64,000 bases of DNA from Streptomyces sp. SDr-06 (GTDB lineage: Bacteria > Actinomycetota > Actinomycetes > Streptomycetales > Streptomycetaceae), in contig NZ_QOLA01000002.1 in assembly GCF_003324565.1 (NCBI RefSeq), positions 124,001 through 188,000 on the forward strand, written 5' to 3'. Positions 27,618-35,674 of this stretch are shown in pieces. The position numbers and the translations under genes are program-made. Position 1 is the first letter of the stretch; each line of letters starts with the position of its first letter. A model generated the notes under the pieces. The model was given only the letters and a program-made list of their open reading frames with translations. It had not been told where the DNA came from and did no database searches.

Positions 27618-28916
27618 ATGCACCGCCTGCGCCTTCCGGGCTCCTTGGAGTTTCCCTACCGGCGGGACCGGCTCCGTCCGGTCGCCCGCGCCGCGCTCTA
27701 CTCGCTCATCGCGCTGCCCCTCGCCCTGACGGGCCTGGTTCTGGTCGTGGGGGTCCTGCTGATCGGCGCGGTGCTCTCGTGGACGACGCTGGGTCTGTGG
27801 CTCATCGCGGCGGCCGTCCGCGGGGCCCTGCTCCTCGGCGACCTCCAACGAGCGCTGGCCCACCGCCTGTTGGGGATCGAGATCGACCCTCCGGTACGGA
27901 CGGAGACGAGCGGGGTGTTCGACTGGCGGCGCTCGGTGCTGGGCGGCAGACCCGGATGGCGGGCGGTCGGCTGCGCCCTGGCCGCCCCGCTGACGGCCCT
28001 GCTGGCCCTGGGCTCCGTATACATCGGCTATGTGCACGGAGTGCTGCTGACGCTGTATCCGCTGCTCAAGCGCTGGAACTACTTCACGATCCGGGAGCCC
28101 GACGGTTCCGTACGGCATGTGGGAATGGTGGTGGGAGGGGTGGAGCTCGACAGCTGGCCGCGGTGGCTGCTGCCCTTCACCGTCGGACTGCTGCTCCTGT
28201 ACGCCGCGCCGTGGCTGGTCCGCCACGCGCTCGTTCCGCACCGGCTGCTCCTCACCGCACTGCTCGGGCCGGACCGGACGGACCAGCGCATCCGCACCCT
28301 GGAGGAGACCCGCGCCCAGGCCGTCGACGACGCGGCGGCCACCCTGCGCCGCATCGAACGGGACCTCCACGACGGGACCCAGGCCCGCCTGGTGGGCCTG
28401 GGCATGCACCTCACGATGATCCGCGAGCTGGTCGCGGGCGGCGCGGAGCAGGACCGGATCCTGAAGGTCGTCGAGACCGCTCAGGGCAACGCCAAGAAGG
28501 CCGTCGCCGACCTGCGCCATCTGGTGAAGGGCATCCACCCGCCCGTGCTGGACCAGGGCCTGGAGGCGGCGCTCGCCACCCTGGCCGCGGACAGCGCGCT
28601 GCCCGTCCGGGTGAGCTGCGGAATCGAGGGCAGACCGAGCCCGGCCGTCGAATCCATCGCCTACTTCTGCACGGCGGAGCTGCTGGCCAACGCGGCGAAG
28701 CACAGCGGGGCTTCGGAGGTGACGGTCACGGTCTACGGGGCGGCGAAGATGCTGCTGCTCACCGTCCAGGACAACGGGCGCGGGGGAGCGGTGGTCGGCG
28801 CGGGCAGCGGACTGGCCGGGCTGCGGGCCCGGGTACGTACGGTCGACGGCTCGCTGACCTGCGACAGCCCACCCGGAGGGCCTACGGTGATGAGCGTGCT
28901 GATGCCCTTCAGATGA
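27618..28916 (+). CDS. NarL-type sensor histidine kinase
   Basis: This is a 432-residue protein. The N-terminal sensor domain has four membrane helices (about 25-215). A HisKA_3 domain follows with RRIERDLHDGTQARLVGLGMHL (phosphorylated His of ERDLHDG). The HATPase has ELLANAAKHSGASEVTV (N box), VQDNGRGG (G1) and GSGLAGLRARV (G2). It forms a two-component system with the regulator at 29094; the 174-base gap contains a 14-bp tandem repeat. The ATG at 27618 is preferred over a TTG nine bases upstream. Confidence 0.93.
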   Translation: MHRLRLPGSLEFPYRRDRLRPVARAALYSLIALPLALTGLVLVVGVLLIGAVLSWTTLGLWLIAAAVRGALLLGDLQRALAHRLLGIEIDPPVRTETSGVFDWRRSVLGGRPGWRAVGCALAAPLTALLALGSVYIGYVHGVLLTLYPLLKRWNYFTIREPDGSVRHVGMVVGGVELDSWPRWLLPFTVGLLLLYAAPWLVRHALVPHRLLLTALLGPDRTDQRIRTLEETRAQAVDDAAATLRRIERDLHDGTQARLVGLGMHLTMIRELVAGGAEQDRILKVVETAQGNAKKAVADLRHLVKGIHPPVLDQGLEAALATLAADSALPVRVSCGIEGRPSPAVESIAYFCTAELLANAAKHSGASEVTVTVYGAAKMLLLTVQDNGRGGAVVGAGSGLAGLRARVRTVDGSLTCDSPPGGPTVMSVLMPFR

Positions 28917-28965
28917 GCAGGCACCCAGCAGGAGGGACACTGAAACACTGGGCCTGGAACACCGG

Positions 28966-29061
28966 ACCCTGTACGTCAGCCCCTGCACATGGGCCCCTGT
29001 ACACGGACCTATGCAGACGCACCCATGCAGAGGGGCCCATGCTCACCGGCCTGCACCGGCC
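28966..29061 (+). repeat. degenerate 14-bp tandem repeat, about seven units
   Basis: Seven units run in register. Units two to six start at 28979, 28993, 29007, 29021 and 29035 with consensus roughly (G/A)CCC(C/A)TGCACACGG; the first (28966) and last (29049) are one base short. The repeat fills most of the spacer between the kinase and its regulator. Confidence 0.75.
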
Positions 29062-29093
29062 TTTGACTACGGAAGAACAGGACGGGTCATGTG

Positions 29094-29747
29094 ATGCGCG
29101 TCGTCATCGCCGAGGATTCCTCCATCCTGCGCGACGGACTCGTTCAGCTTCTGGGGATGCGGGGGGTGGAGGTGGCGGCCGCGGTCGGGGACGCGGAGGC
29201 GCTGCTGGCGGCGGTTGCCGAACACCGGCCGGACGCGGCGGTGGTGGACATCCGGCTGCCGCCGACGCAGACCGATGAGGGACTGCGGGCCGCGGTGCAG
29301 ATCCGGCGTACGGCGCCGGGTACCGGGGTGCTGATCTTCTCGCAGTACGTGGAGACCAAGTACGCGGCGCAGTTGATCGGGGACGGTGGGGCGGGGGTCG
29401 GCTATCTGCTCAAGGAACGCGTCGTGGACATCGGGGAGTTCGTGAACGCGCTGGAGCGGGTGGCGGCGGGCGGCACCGCGCTCGACCCGGAGGTGGTGGC
29501 CCAGCTGTTCGGCGCGAGCCGACGGGCGGCGGCGCTCGACGCGCTCACCCCGCGCGAGCGGGAGGTGCTCGGGCTGATGGCGGAGGGCCGCACCAACCAC
29601 GCCATCGCGGAAGGGTTCGGGGTGTCGGAGCGGGCGGTCGAGAAACACATCGCGAACATCTTCGCCAAACTGGACCTCCCACCCTCGGAGTCGGGCCACC
29701 GGAGGGTGCTGGCCGTGCTGCGGTACCTGGACCGGCAAGCGAGCTGA
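29094..29747 (+). CDS. LuxR/NarL-family response regulator
   Basis: This 217-residue protein has a receiver with phospho-acceptor Asp in AAVVDIRLPP and acidic residues AEDSS, and a LuxR HTH with LTPREREVLGLMAEGRTNHAIAE and SERAVEKHIANIFAKLDL. It is the partner of the upstream kinase and a paralogue of the regulator at 107-763. The ATG at 29094 follows a GTG at 29091 that could also serve. Regulated genes are unknown; the sensor protein and kinase upstream are likely in the same operon. Confidence 0.93.
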   Translation: MRVVIAEDSSILRDGLVQLLGMRGVEVAAAVGDAEALLAAVAEHRPDAAVVDIRLPPTQTDEGLRAAVQIRRTAPGTGVLIFSQYVETKYAAQLIGDGGAGVGYLLKERVVDIGEFVNALERVAAGGTALDPEVVAQLFGASRRAAALDALTPREREVLGLMAEGRTNHAIAEGFGVSERAVEKHIANIFAKLDLPPSESGHRRVLAVLRYLDRQAS

Positions 29748-29777
29748 CCCAGGTCGGTTGGTTCGGCGCACCGGCGC

Positions 29778-29872
29778 GGGGGCGCTGCCTCGGTCGGGCG
29801 GCCGTACCCGGGGGCGGCTGCCTCGGGTCGGGCGGGTGTACTGGCAAGGCGGCCCGCCTCGGGTCGGGTCGG
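29778..29872 (+). repeat. imperfect tandem repeat, about 34-38 bp unit
   Basis: Three related blocks share CTGCCTCGGGTCGGGCGG-like cores near 29785, 29818 and 29855. They lie in the 225-base spacer between the regulator and the ferric-reductase-like gene. No gene is seen in it. Confidence 0.5.
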
Positions 29873-29959
29873 CTTAATCGGTGGTCAGCCCATCCTCAAG
29901 GGCGCCTTAAGGATCCCGGATTCGCCTCTGACCAGGGGCTTTCGGGGGCCGCGCCGACC

Positions 29960-29965
29960 TAGGCT
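29960..29965 (+). promoter_or_regulatory. -10 box for a leaderless transcript
   Basis: TAGGCT ends seven bases before the GTG of the flavocytochrome gene at 29973, which would place the transcription start at the start codon. No clear -35 box. Confidence 0.5.
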
Positions 29966-29972
29966 GCCCGGC

Positions 29973-31448
29973 GTGACGATCGAGGCCACCGACCCGCAGC
30001 TTGCCGCGTATCCAGCTCTGTCCGCCAACCTGGCGCACCAGTCGAGCCAGCCGCACCAGCCGACCCGCTCCCACGTGCCGCCCCCGTCCCATGTCCAGGT
30101 GGGCCCGGGCGGTGCTGGTCCGGGGGCCGGTGGGGTGCGGGTGTTGCGGGTTAGGCCGGGGGTCGTGCGGGGCGGGATCGTGGCCGGGGCCGGAGGGGTG
30201 AGCCTGCTGTGGGGTGTTCAGGCCAGGCCGTCGGCGCGCCTGGACGCGTTGTTCGGGAGCGGGGCCCATCTGTCCGGGCTGCTCGCCGGTTACGGGATCC
30301 TGGTGATGCTGCTGCTGATGGCACGGGTCCCCGCGATCGAGCACGGGGTCGGCGCCGACCGCCTCGCCCGGTGGCACTCGTTCGGTGGTCGGTACGTCCT
30401 GGGTCTCGTCGGTGCCCACCTGGGGCTCGCGCTGTGCGGGTACGCCGCGCACAGCGGTACCGACCTGGTGAGCGCGACCGTCCAACTGCTCGGCTACGGG
30501 GGCGTCCTGGCCGCCGCTCTCGGCACGTTCGCGCTCGTGGCGGCCGGGGTCAGTTCGGCGCGGGCCGCCCGTGCGCGGTTGCCGCAGGAGACCTGGCGGG
30601 CCCTGCACTTCCTCACCTATCTCGGTGCCGCGCTCGCCTTCGCGCACCAACTGGTCGGTCCCGATGTGTCGGGCAGCCCGGTGGTGGTGTGGGCCTGGGC
30701 GATGCTGCACGCCACCGTCGCCGTGCTGATCGTCTGGTACCGGGGTGTCGTGCCCGTACGGCAGGCGCTGCGGCACGCCCTCCATGTCGTCGAGGTGCGT
30801 GACGAGAGCCCCGATGTGGTCTCGGTGGTCATGCGCGGCACGGGCCTCGACGCGCTGCGCGCCGAACCCGGGCAGTTCCTGCGCTGGCGGTTCATGCGGC
30901 GCAGGCTCTGGTACACCTCCTTGCCGTTCTCGCTGTCCGCGCCGGTGCGGGACGACACCGTACGGATCACCGTCAAGGCGCTCGGTGTCCACAGTCGGCG
31001 GATCCGGCGGCTGCGTCCCGGCACCCGCGTCCTGGCCACCGGGCCGTTCGGGGCGATGACCGCCCACCGCCGCACCCGCCGCAAGGTGCTGCTCCTGGCC
31101 GGGGGCGTCGGCATCACGCCCATGCGGGTCCTGTTCGAGACGCTGCCCGCCGCACCCGGCGACCTCACCCTGCTCTACCGGGCGAGCAACGCCGCCCAGT
31201 TGGTGCTGCGGGACGAGCTGGAGGCCATCGCCGCCCAGCGGCAAGCCGCGTTGCACTACCTGCTCGGCCCCTCGGACGCGTCCTTCGACCCGCTCGCGCC
31301 CCAGGCACTGCGCAACCTCGTCCCCGCCCTCGCCGAGCACGACGTCTACCTGTGCGGGCCCGGCCCCATGGCGCAGGCCGCGACCGCCTCGCTGATCAAG
31401 GCGGGGGTTCCCGAAGAGCACATCCACACCGAGCAGTTCGGGTTCTGA
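29973..31448 (+). CDS. ferric-reductase-like transmembrane flavocytochrome
   Basis: This 491-residue protein has a Pro/His/Gly-rich N terminus (1-65). A haem-binding membrane domain of about six helices follows, with paired histidines in WHSFGGRYVLGLVGAHLG and ALHFLTYLGAALAFAHQL. The cytosolic FAD domain has FLRWRF and SLPFSLSAP, and the NAD domain has LLAGGVGITPMRVLFE and YLCGPGPMA. It probably moves electrons from NAD(P)H across the membrane to ferric iron or oxygen. The start appears leaderless (TAGGCT at 29960-29965). Confidence 0.9.
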   Translation: MTIEATDPQLAAYPALSANLAHQSSQPHQPTRSHVPPPSHVQVGPGGAGPGAGGVRVLRVRPGVVRGGIVAGAGGVSLLWGVQARPSARLDALFGSGAHLSGLLAGYGILVMLLLMARVPAIEHGVGADRLARWHSFGGRYVLGLVGAHLGLALCGYAAHSGTDLVSATVQLLGYGGVLAAALGTFALVAAGVSSARAARARLPQETWRALHFLTYLGAALAFAHQLVGPDVSGSPVVVWAWAMLHATVAVLIVWYRGVVPVRQALRHALHVVEVRDESPDVVSVVMRGTGLDALRAEPGQFLRWRFMRRRLWYTSLPFSLSAPVRDDTVRITVKALGVHSRRIRRLRPGTRVLATGPFGAMTAHRRTRRKVLLLAGGVGITPMRVLFETLPAAPGDLTLLYRASNAAQLVLRDELEAIAAQRQAALHYLLGPSDASFDPLAPQALRNLVPALAEHDVYLCGPGPMAQAATASLIKAGVPEEHIHTEQFGF

Positions 31449-31550
31449 ATCCCGCGGGACCGCCCGGCTCGCCGACGGATACGGGCCGTGGCCCCCGCGG
31501 AGACAAGCCCCCGACCACCCCGCCCCGCCGAAACGAGGAATCGCAGAGTC

Positions 31551-31745
31551 ATGGCCCGTCACCGCAAGTGCGCCGCCCCTGTTCCGCTCGACCGTGCCAG
31601 GCGTCGGCTCGCCGTGGGGCTCACCGCGGCCAGCGCGCTCGCGGCCACCTTCCTCGCCGTCACCGTCACCCCGGCCGCGCCGCCCGCCCCCGACCGGACC
31701 CCGGCCAAGGGAAGCTCTGATCTAGCTCAGGCATCCGGAAAGTAA
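31551..31745 (+). CDS. small membrane-anchored or secreted protein
   Basis: This 64-residue protein has a basic N terminus (MARHRKCAAPVPLDRARRR), one hydrophobic segment (about 20-42, LAVGLTAASALAATFLAVTV) and a short Pro/Ala/Ser tail. I do not recognise a family. A GAGGA site precedes the ATG. It follows the ferric-reductase-like gene by about 100 bases. In other actinomycetes an FMN-binding protein often occupies this position, so this could be a truncated remnant. Confidence 0.55.
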   Translation: MARHRKCAAPVPLDRARRRLAVGLTAASALAATFLAVTVTPAAPPAPDRTPAKGSSDLAQASGK

Positions 31746-31782
31746 TGGACGCTCCGCGCCGCTGCTCCTTAAAGTCGCGATC

Positions 31783-32562
31783 ATGCCTGACATATCGCTG
31801 ACCATGCTGATCGTGCTCTGCCTCGCCGCGGGCGCGGCCGGCTGGATCGACGCGGTGGTCGGCGGTGGCGGACTGCTCATGCTGCCCGCCCTGCTGCTCG
31901 GTCTGCCGCATGTGCCCGCGGCGCACGTCCTCGGCACCAACAAGGCGGTCGCCATCGTGGGCACCTCCGGCGCGGCGGTCACCTATGTGCGCAGGGCGCC
32001 GGTGCGGGTGAGGACGGCGGTGCGGATCGGACTCGCGGCGCTCGCGGGGTCGATGGTCGGCGCGTTCTTCGCGGCGGGCATCAGCAGCGCCGTTCTGCGG
32101 CCGGTCATCCTGGTGGTGCTGCTCGGCGTGGCCGGGTTCGTGATGTTCAAGCCCGCGTTCGGCACCGGGCCCAGCGGTCAGCCGGTCACCCGGGCCCGTA
32201 CGGTCACCGCGATCGTGCTGGTGGGCGGTGGCATCGGCCTCTACGACGGACTCTTCGGCCCCGGTACCGGCACCTTCCTGGTCCTCGCCCTCACCGCCGT
32301 GCTGCATCTCGACCTGGTGACCGCGAGCGCCACCGCCAAGATCGTGAACGTCTGCACCAACGCGGGCGCGCTCGCCATGTTCGCCTATCAGGGCAACGTC
32401 ATGTGGCAACTGGCCGCCCTCATGGCCGTGTTCAACCTCGCGGGCGGCATGATCGGCGCGCGTATGGCCCTGCGCAAGGGCAGCGAGTTCGTCCGCGGTG
32501 TGCTGCTGGTAGTGGTCTTCTCCCTGGTCGCGAAGCTCGCCTTCGACCAGTGGAACGCCTAG
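31783..32562 (+). CDS. TSUP-family (TauE/SafE) membrane exporter
   Basis: This 259-residue protein has about eight helices. The two half-repeats of the family are visible: AAGAAGWIDAVVGGGGLLMLPALLL, with LGTNKAVAIVGTSGA, and GGGIGLYDGLFGPGTGTFLVLAL, with ASATAKIVNVCTNAGAL. Family members export or import sulfite, sulfonates or other organic anions; the substrate here is unknown. It converges with the sortase gene. Confidence 0.93.
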   Translation: MPDISLTMLIVLCLAAGAAGWIDAVVGGGGLLMLPALLLGLPHVPAAHVLGTNKAVAIVGTSGAAVTYVRRAPVRVRTAVRIGLAALAGSMVGAFFAAGISSAVLRPVILVVLLGVAGFVMFKPAFGTGPSGQPVTRARTVTAIVLVGGGIGLYDGLFGPGTGTFLVLALTAVLHLDLVTASATAKIVNVCTNAGALAMFAYQGNVMWQLAALMAVFNLAGGMIGARMALRKGSEFVRGVLLVVVFSLVAKLAFDQWNA

Positions 32563-32573
32563 CCGCGCTCCAA

Positions 32574-32614
32574 CGGAGCAGCCGCGCGCACGCGGGGGTG
32601 TGCCTCCTGCTCCG
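32574..32614. terminator. hairpin between convergent TSUP and sortase genes
   Basis: CGGAGCAG (32574-32581) pairs with CTGCTCCG (32607-32614) over a GC-rich loop. It may act on both converging transcripts; there is no T run. Confidence 0.45.
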
Positions 32615-32656
32615 CCTTCCCGCCGCCTCGCGCGGGAAGCCCCCGGCCCGGGCGGC

Positions 32657-33376
32657 TCAGGTGCGGGTGGCCGGTTCGGTGTCCCGGGCGGTCCGCACCA
32701 CGCCCGTCAGGTGGGCGAAGGCGACCACGTTGCCCCGGTAGCCGGTCGTCTTCGAGAACCCTCCGCCGCAGGTGATCAGCCGCAACTCCGGCCGCGCGGC
32801 GGCCCCGTACACCTTCGCGTCGGGGAACGCGTCGTTCTCGTACACCTCGACCGCGTCGAGGGCGAACACCGCGGTCCGGCCGTCCGCGCGGGTGATCTCG
32901 ACCCGGTCGCCCTTCTTCAGCGCGCCCAGGGCGTAGAAGACGGCGGGGCCGCGGGCGTCGTCCACGTGGCCCGCCATCACGGCGGTGCCCCGGGTGCCCG
33001 GCGGGGTGCCGTCCTTGTACCAGCCCGCCATGTTCGTGTTCCCCGGCGGTGGCACCTCCAGGCTGCGGTCGGGGCCGAGGCCGAGCCCCATCACGGGCGC
33101 GTCGACCCGGATCGAGGGGATCCTGACGCGCACCGGTTCGGAGGGCGGCAGGCCGTCCGGGGGCGGCAGTTCGGTCACGGTCCGCGCCGCGGGCCCGGCC
33201 GGGGGATCGGACGTCGCGGCGCCCCGGTGAGAGCCGGGTCCCGCCGCGAACGCCTCGGCCGCCGACGGCTGCGGAGGTTCCACGGACTCCAGGCCGCGCT
33301 CGATCAGCCACAGGCCGCTGAACGCGGCGATCACCATCAGCCAGGCCGCGTTGCGCCGCGCGGCGGGGGCCGACAA
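32657..33376 (-). CDS. class F-like sortase
   Basis: This 239-residue protein has an N-terminal membrane anchor (about 10-26, AAWLMVIAAFSGLWLI), a Pro-rich linker and a sortase beta-barrel. The catalytic residues are visible: His in MAGHVDD, Cys203 in LRLITCGG and a downstream Arg in GYRGNVV. Sortases cleave sorting signals and attach proteins to the cell wall. The stop of the upstream gene, a surface protein with an LPXTG-like tail, lies six bases before this start, so enzyme and probable substrate share an operon. Confidence 0.92.
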   Translation of the reverse strand: MSAPAARRNAAWLMVIAAFSGLWLIERGLESVEPPQPSAAEAFAAGPGSHRGAATSDPPAGPAARTVTELPPPDGLPPSEPVRVRIPSIRVDAPVMGLGLGPDRSLEVPPPGNTNMAGWYKDGTPPGTRGTAVMAGHVDDARGPAVFYALGALKKGDRVEITRADGRTAVFALDAVEVYENDAFPDAKVYGAAARPELRLITCGGGFSKTTGYRGNVVAFAHLTGVVRTARDTEPATRT

Positions 33377-33382
33377 GGGCGG

Positions 33383-34081
33383 TCAGCCCCGGCCCTGCGC
33401 GCCGCTCGCCCGACGACGCAGTAGCCAGGTGCCGCCCACGGCGGCCGCGGCCAGGACGGCCGCACCCACCGCGATCTCGGTGGTGTCGGGGCCGACGCTG
33501 CCGCCGACCCCAGTCTTCACGTGCCCTCGCGGGTCGTTCGTCTCCCAGGACTTGTCGTGCCCCTGGCCGCCCCAGTCCCAGGACTTGTCCTTGGCGTGCT
33601 GGTCGTTCCACTCCGGGGCCTTGTCCTTGCCCCGTGGGTCGTTCCACTCCGGCGCCTTGTCCTTGCCCCGCTGGTCGTTCCACTCCGACGACTTGTCATG
33701 GGTGTGCCGGTCGCGGTCGCTGCCCGCGGTGACCGTGAGCTGGGCCTCGACGACCTTGCCGTTCTCGCAGCTCACGCTGATGCGGAAGGTGCCGGGCTGG
33801 GCGCGCGGGGCCACCTGGAACTGGCCCGCGAGCACCTCCTTGTGGGTGGAGACCGACATCTGGAAGTCGCCCGCGCCCACCGCGTTCGCGTCGCCCGTGC
33901 CACGCGCCGCCGACCCGCAGGCGGTGGTGTTCGCGGTCACCGTGGTGCCGGGGGAGGCACTGGAGGGCCACAGCTCCAGCGAGCCACCCGGCGCGTTCTC
34001 GGCGTACGCGAGCGAGCCCGCCGGACCCAGCACGGCGGCGGATGCCAGCAGGGCACTGGTCAGGAGTCGGGCAGTACGCAT
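33383..34081 (-). CDS. secreted surface protein with repeats and sortase-type tail
   Basis: This 232-residue protein starts at the ATG before RTARLLT. It has a signal peptide cleaved near AYA-EN (27), a globular domain with two cysteines (55, 105), and three 12-residue repeats (EWNDQRGKDKAP, EWNDPRGKDKAP, EWNDQHAKDKS; 133-167). A second set of Trp/Asp-rich residues follows, then HVKTG (187-191), a hydrophobic helix (203-222) and RRR. The tail has the layout of a cell-wall sorting signal with an unusual motif. It is most likely the substrate of the adjacent sortase. Confidence 0.85.
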   Translation of the reverse strand: MRTARLLTSALLASAAVLGPAGSLAYAENAPGGSLELWPSSASPGTTVTANTTACGSAARGTGDANAVGAGDFQMSVSTHKEVLAGQFQVAPRAQPGTFRISVSCENGKVVEAQLTVTAGSDRDRHTHDKSSEWNDQRGKDKAPEWNDPRGKDKAPEWNDQHAKDKSWDWGGQGHDKSWETNDPRGHVKTGVGGSVGPDTTEIAVGAAVLAAAAVGGTWLLRRRASGAQGRG

Positions 34082-34196
34082 GGATCCTCCGGGGACGCGG
34101 ACGGGCCTCTGCCTTCGACCTAAGAGGCGCACCGCCCGCTCCGCCCGTCGGCGGGGGACGAAAGGGTGACGGAGGGCGGGCCGTACGGGTGACCCG

Positions 34197-34985
34197 TCAC
34201 CCCGCGTCGATCACATCCCAAGGCGCTTCCTCGTAGGCACGCCACACCACCTTCATCAGCTCCGCGTCGACGGCGAACTCGCGCTCGTCGATCCGGCCCA
34301 CCGGCGCGATTCCGAGCGAGTTCATGACGAAGGCCGCGCTGTACGCGTCGAGGCCGGCCAGGGTCACCTCGCGGTGGGCCGACTTCAGGCCGTACTCCCG
34401 GAGCCGGGGCTCGAGCACCGCCATGGTGATGCCGAGCAGGGCGGGACGGTCGGGCCACACCACCGAACTGCCGTCCCAGAACGCGATGTTGGTGATCGCG
34501 CCCTCCGCGATCACGCCGCCGGGGCCGGTCAGCAGGGCCTCGGTGAAGCCCTGCCGCTGGGCGAGCCGGCCGTAGTAGCCCTGAGCGAAGCTGCCGAGGT
34601 GCTTGATGTGGGCGACGGGGCGCTCGTAGGGCACGGAGAGCAGGGACTGCGCGGTGGACGCCATCTCGGCGGGCTCCCGCACGACGACCATCGGGGTGGG
34701 CGCTTCGGCCGGTCCGTACACGTAGACCCGTACGCTCGCGTCGGACCGGCCGCAGGCGGCCAGGGCCTGCCCCACCAGTGAGCGGACCCGCTCGCCGTCG
34801 AGGCCCGGGCCGAACAGCTCCCGGGTGGCCCGGTCCAGGCGGCTCAGGTGGTGGGCGAGGCCCCGGACGCGTCCGTCGCGCACCTGGAGGGCGGTGAAGT
34901 GGCCATAGGCACCGGTCAGCGCGGGAACCAGGAGGTTCTCGGCGTCCGCGGGGCGGCCGTCGATCTCGACGTACGGAAGTGTCAT
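34197..34985 (-). CDS. class IV aminotransferase
   Basis: This 262-residue PLP enzyme belongs to the BCAT/D-amino-acid/aminodeoxychorismate-lyase fold: VRGLAHHLSRLDRATRELFG, IKHLGSFAQGYYGRLAQ with the PLP-linking Lys, and GVIAEGAITNIAFWDG. Substrate class cannot be fixed by inspection. An ATG six bases upstream (34991) is an alternative start. It is divergent from the FMN reductase, with a SoxR-type palindrome between them. Confidence 0.9.
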   Translation of the reverse strand: MTLPYVEIDGRPADAENLLVPALTGAYGHFTALQVRDGRVRGLAHHLSRLDRATRELFGPGLDGERVRSLVGQALAACGRSDASVRVYVYGPAEAPTPMVVVREPAEMASTAQSLLSVPYERPVAHIKHLGSFAQGYYGRLAQRQGFTEALLTGPGGVIAEGAITNIAFWDGSSVVWPDRPALLGITMAVLEPRLREYGLKSAHREVTLAGLDAYSAAFVMNSLGIAPVGRIDEREFAVDAELMKVVWRAYEEAPWDVIDAG

Positions 34986-35017
34986 GGTCATCAAGATAGT
35001 TCGCCACTGACCGGGCT

Positions 35018-35048
35018 TGACCTCAAGTCCGCTCGAGGTTGAATTCTT
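35018..35048 (+). promoter_or_regulatory. SoxR-type box and promoter
   Basis: CCTCAAG (35021-35027), four bases, CTCGAGG (35032-35038) has the half-sites and spacing of the SoxR operator, CCTCAAG-n4-CTTGAGG. It sits between a TTGACC -35 (35018-35023) and an AT-rich -10 (AATTCT, 35042-35047), as expected for MerR-family activation. The ATG at 35055 follows seven bases later. Confidence 0.75.
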
Positions 35049-35054
35049 CCCGGC

Positions 35055-35654
35055 ATGGACATCACCACAGCCGAGAAGGCTCCGCTGAAGCTCACCGTTG
35101 TCGTCGCCTCCAACCGCGAGGGCCGGTTCGCTCCGGTCGTCGCCGACTGGTTCCTCGCCCGGGCCCGCGCCCACCAGGGCCTGGAGATCGAGGTGCTCGA
35201 CCTCGCCGAGGCCGAACTGCCGACCACGATCTCCCACCACCCCTCGCCCGCCGTCGCCGCCCAACTCTCCGTCATCTCACCGAAACTGGCCGACGCCGAC
35301 GCCTTCGTGGTGATCACCCCCGAGTACAACCACTCGTTCCCCGCCTCCCTGAAGAACCTGATCGACTGGCACTTCGTCCAGTGGCAGGCGAAGCCCGTCG
35401 GTTTCGTCTCCTACGGCGGGATCTCCGGCGGTCTGCGCGCCGTCGAGCAGCTGCGGCAGGTCTTCGCCGAGATGCACGCCGTCACCGTGCGGGACACGGT
35501 CAGCTTCCACCAGGCGCACGGCCTCTTCGACGAGGACGGCGAGCACCGCGAGCCCTCGCAGGCCGACGCGGCCGTGAAGAAGATGCTGGACCAGGTCGCC
35601 TGGTGGGCCCACGCCCTGCGCGACGCCAAGGAGGCGCACCCATACGCCGGTTGA
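35055..35654 (+). CDS. NADPH-dependent FMN reductase family protein, probable SoxR target
   Basis: This 199-residue flavodoxin-fold reductase has VVVASNREGRFAPVVADWF at the phosphate-binding loop and the family motif TPEYNHSFPASLKNLIDW. Members reduce flavins or quinones. The gene corresponds in neighbourhood and family to S. coelicolor SCO2478, which I recall as a member of the SoxR regulon, and a SoxR-type box overlaps its promoter. Its role is probably handling redox-active metabolites. The mRNA may be leaderless. Confidence 0.92.
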   Translation: MDITTAEKAPLKLTVVVASNREGRFAPVVADWFLARARAHQGLEIEVLDLAEAELPTTISHHPSPAVAAQLSVISPKLADADAFVVITPEYNHSFPASLKNLIDWHFVQWQAKPVGFVSYGGISGGLRAVEQLRQVFAEMHAVTVRDTVSFHQAHGLFDEDGEHREPSQADAAVKKMLDQVAWWAHALRDAKEAHPYAG

Positions 35655-35674
35655 GGGCTCCCTCTCGGCTCGTC

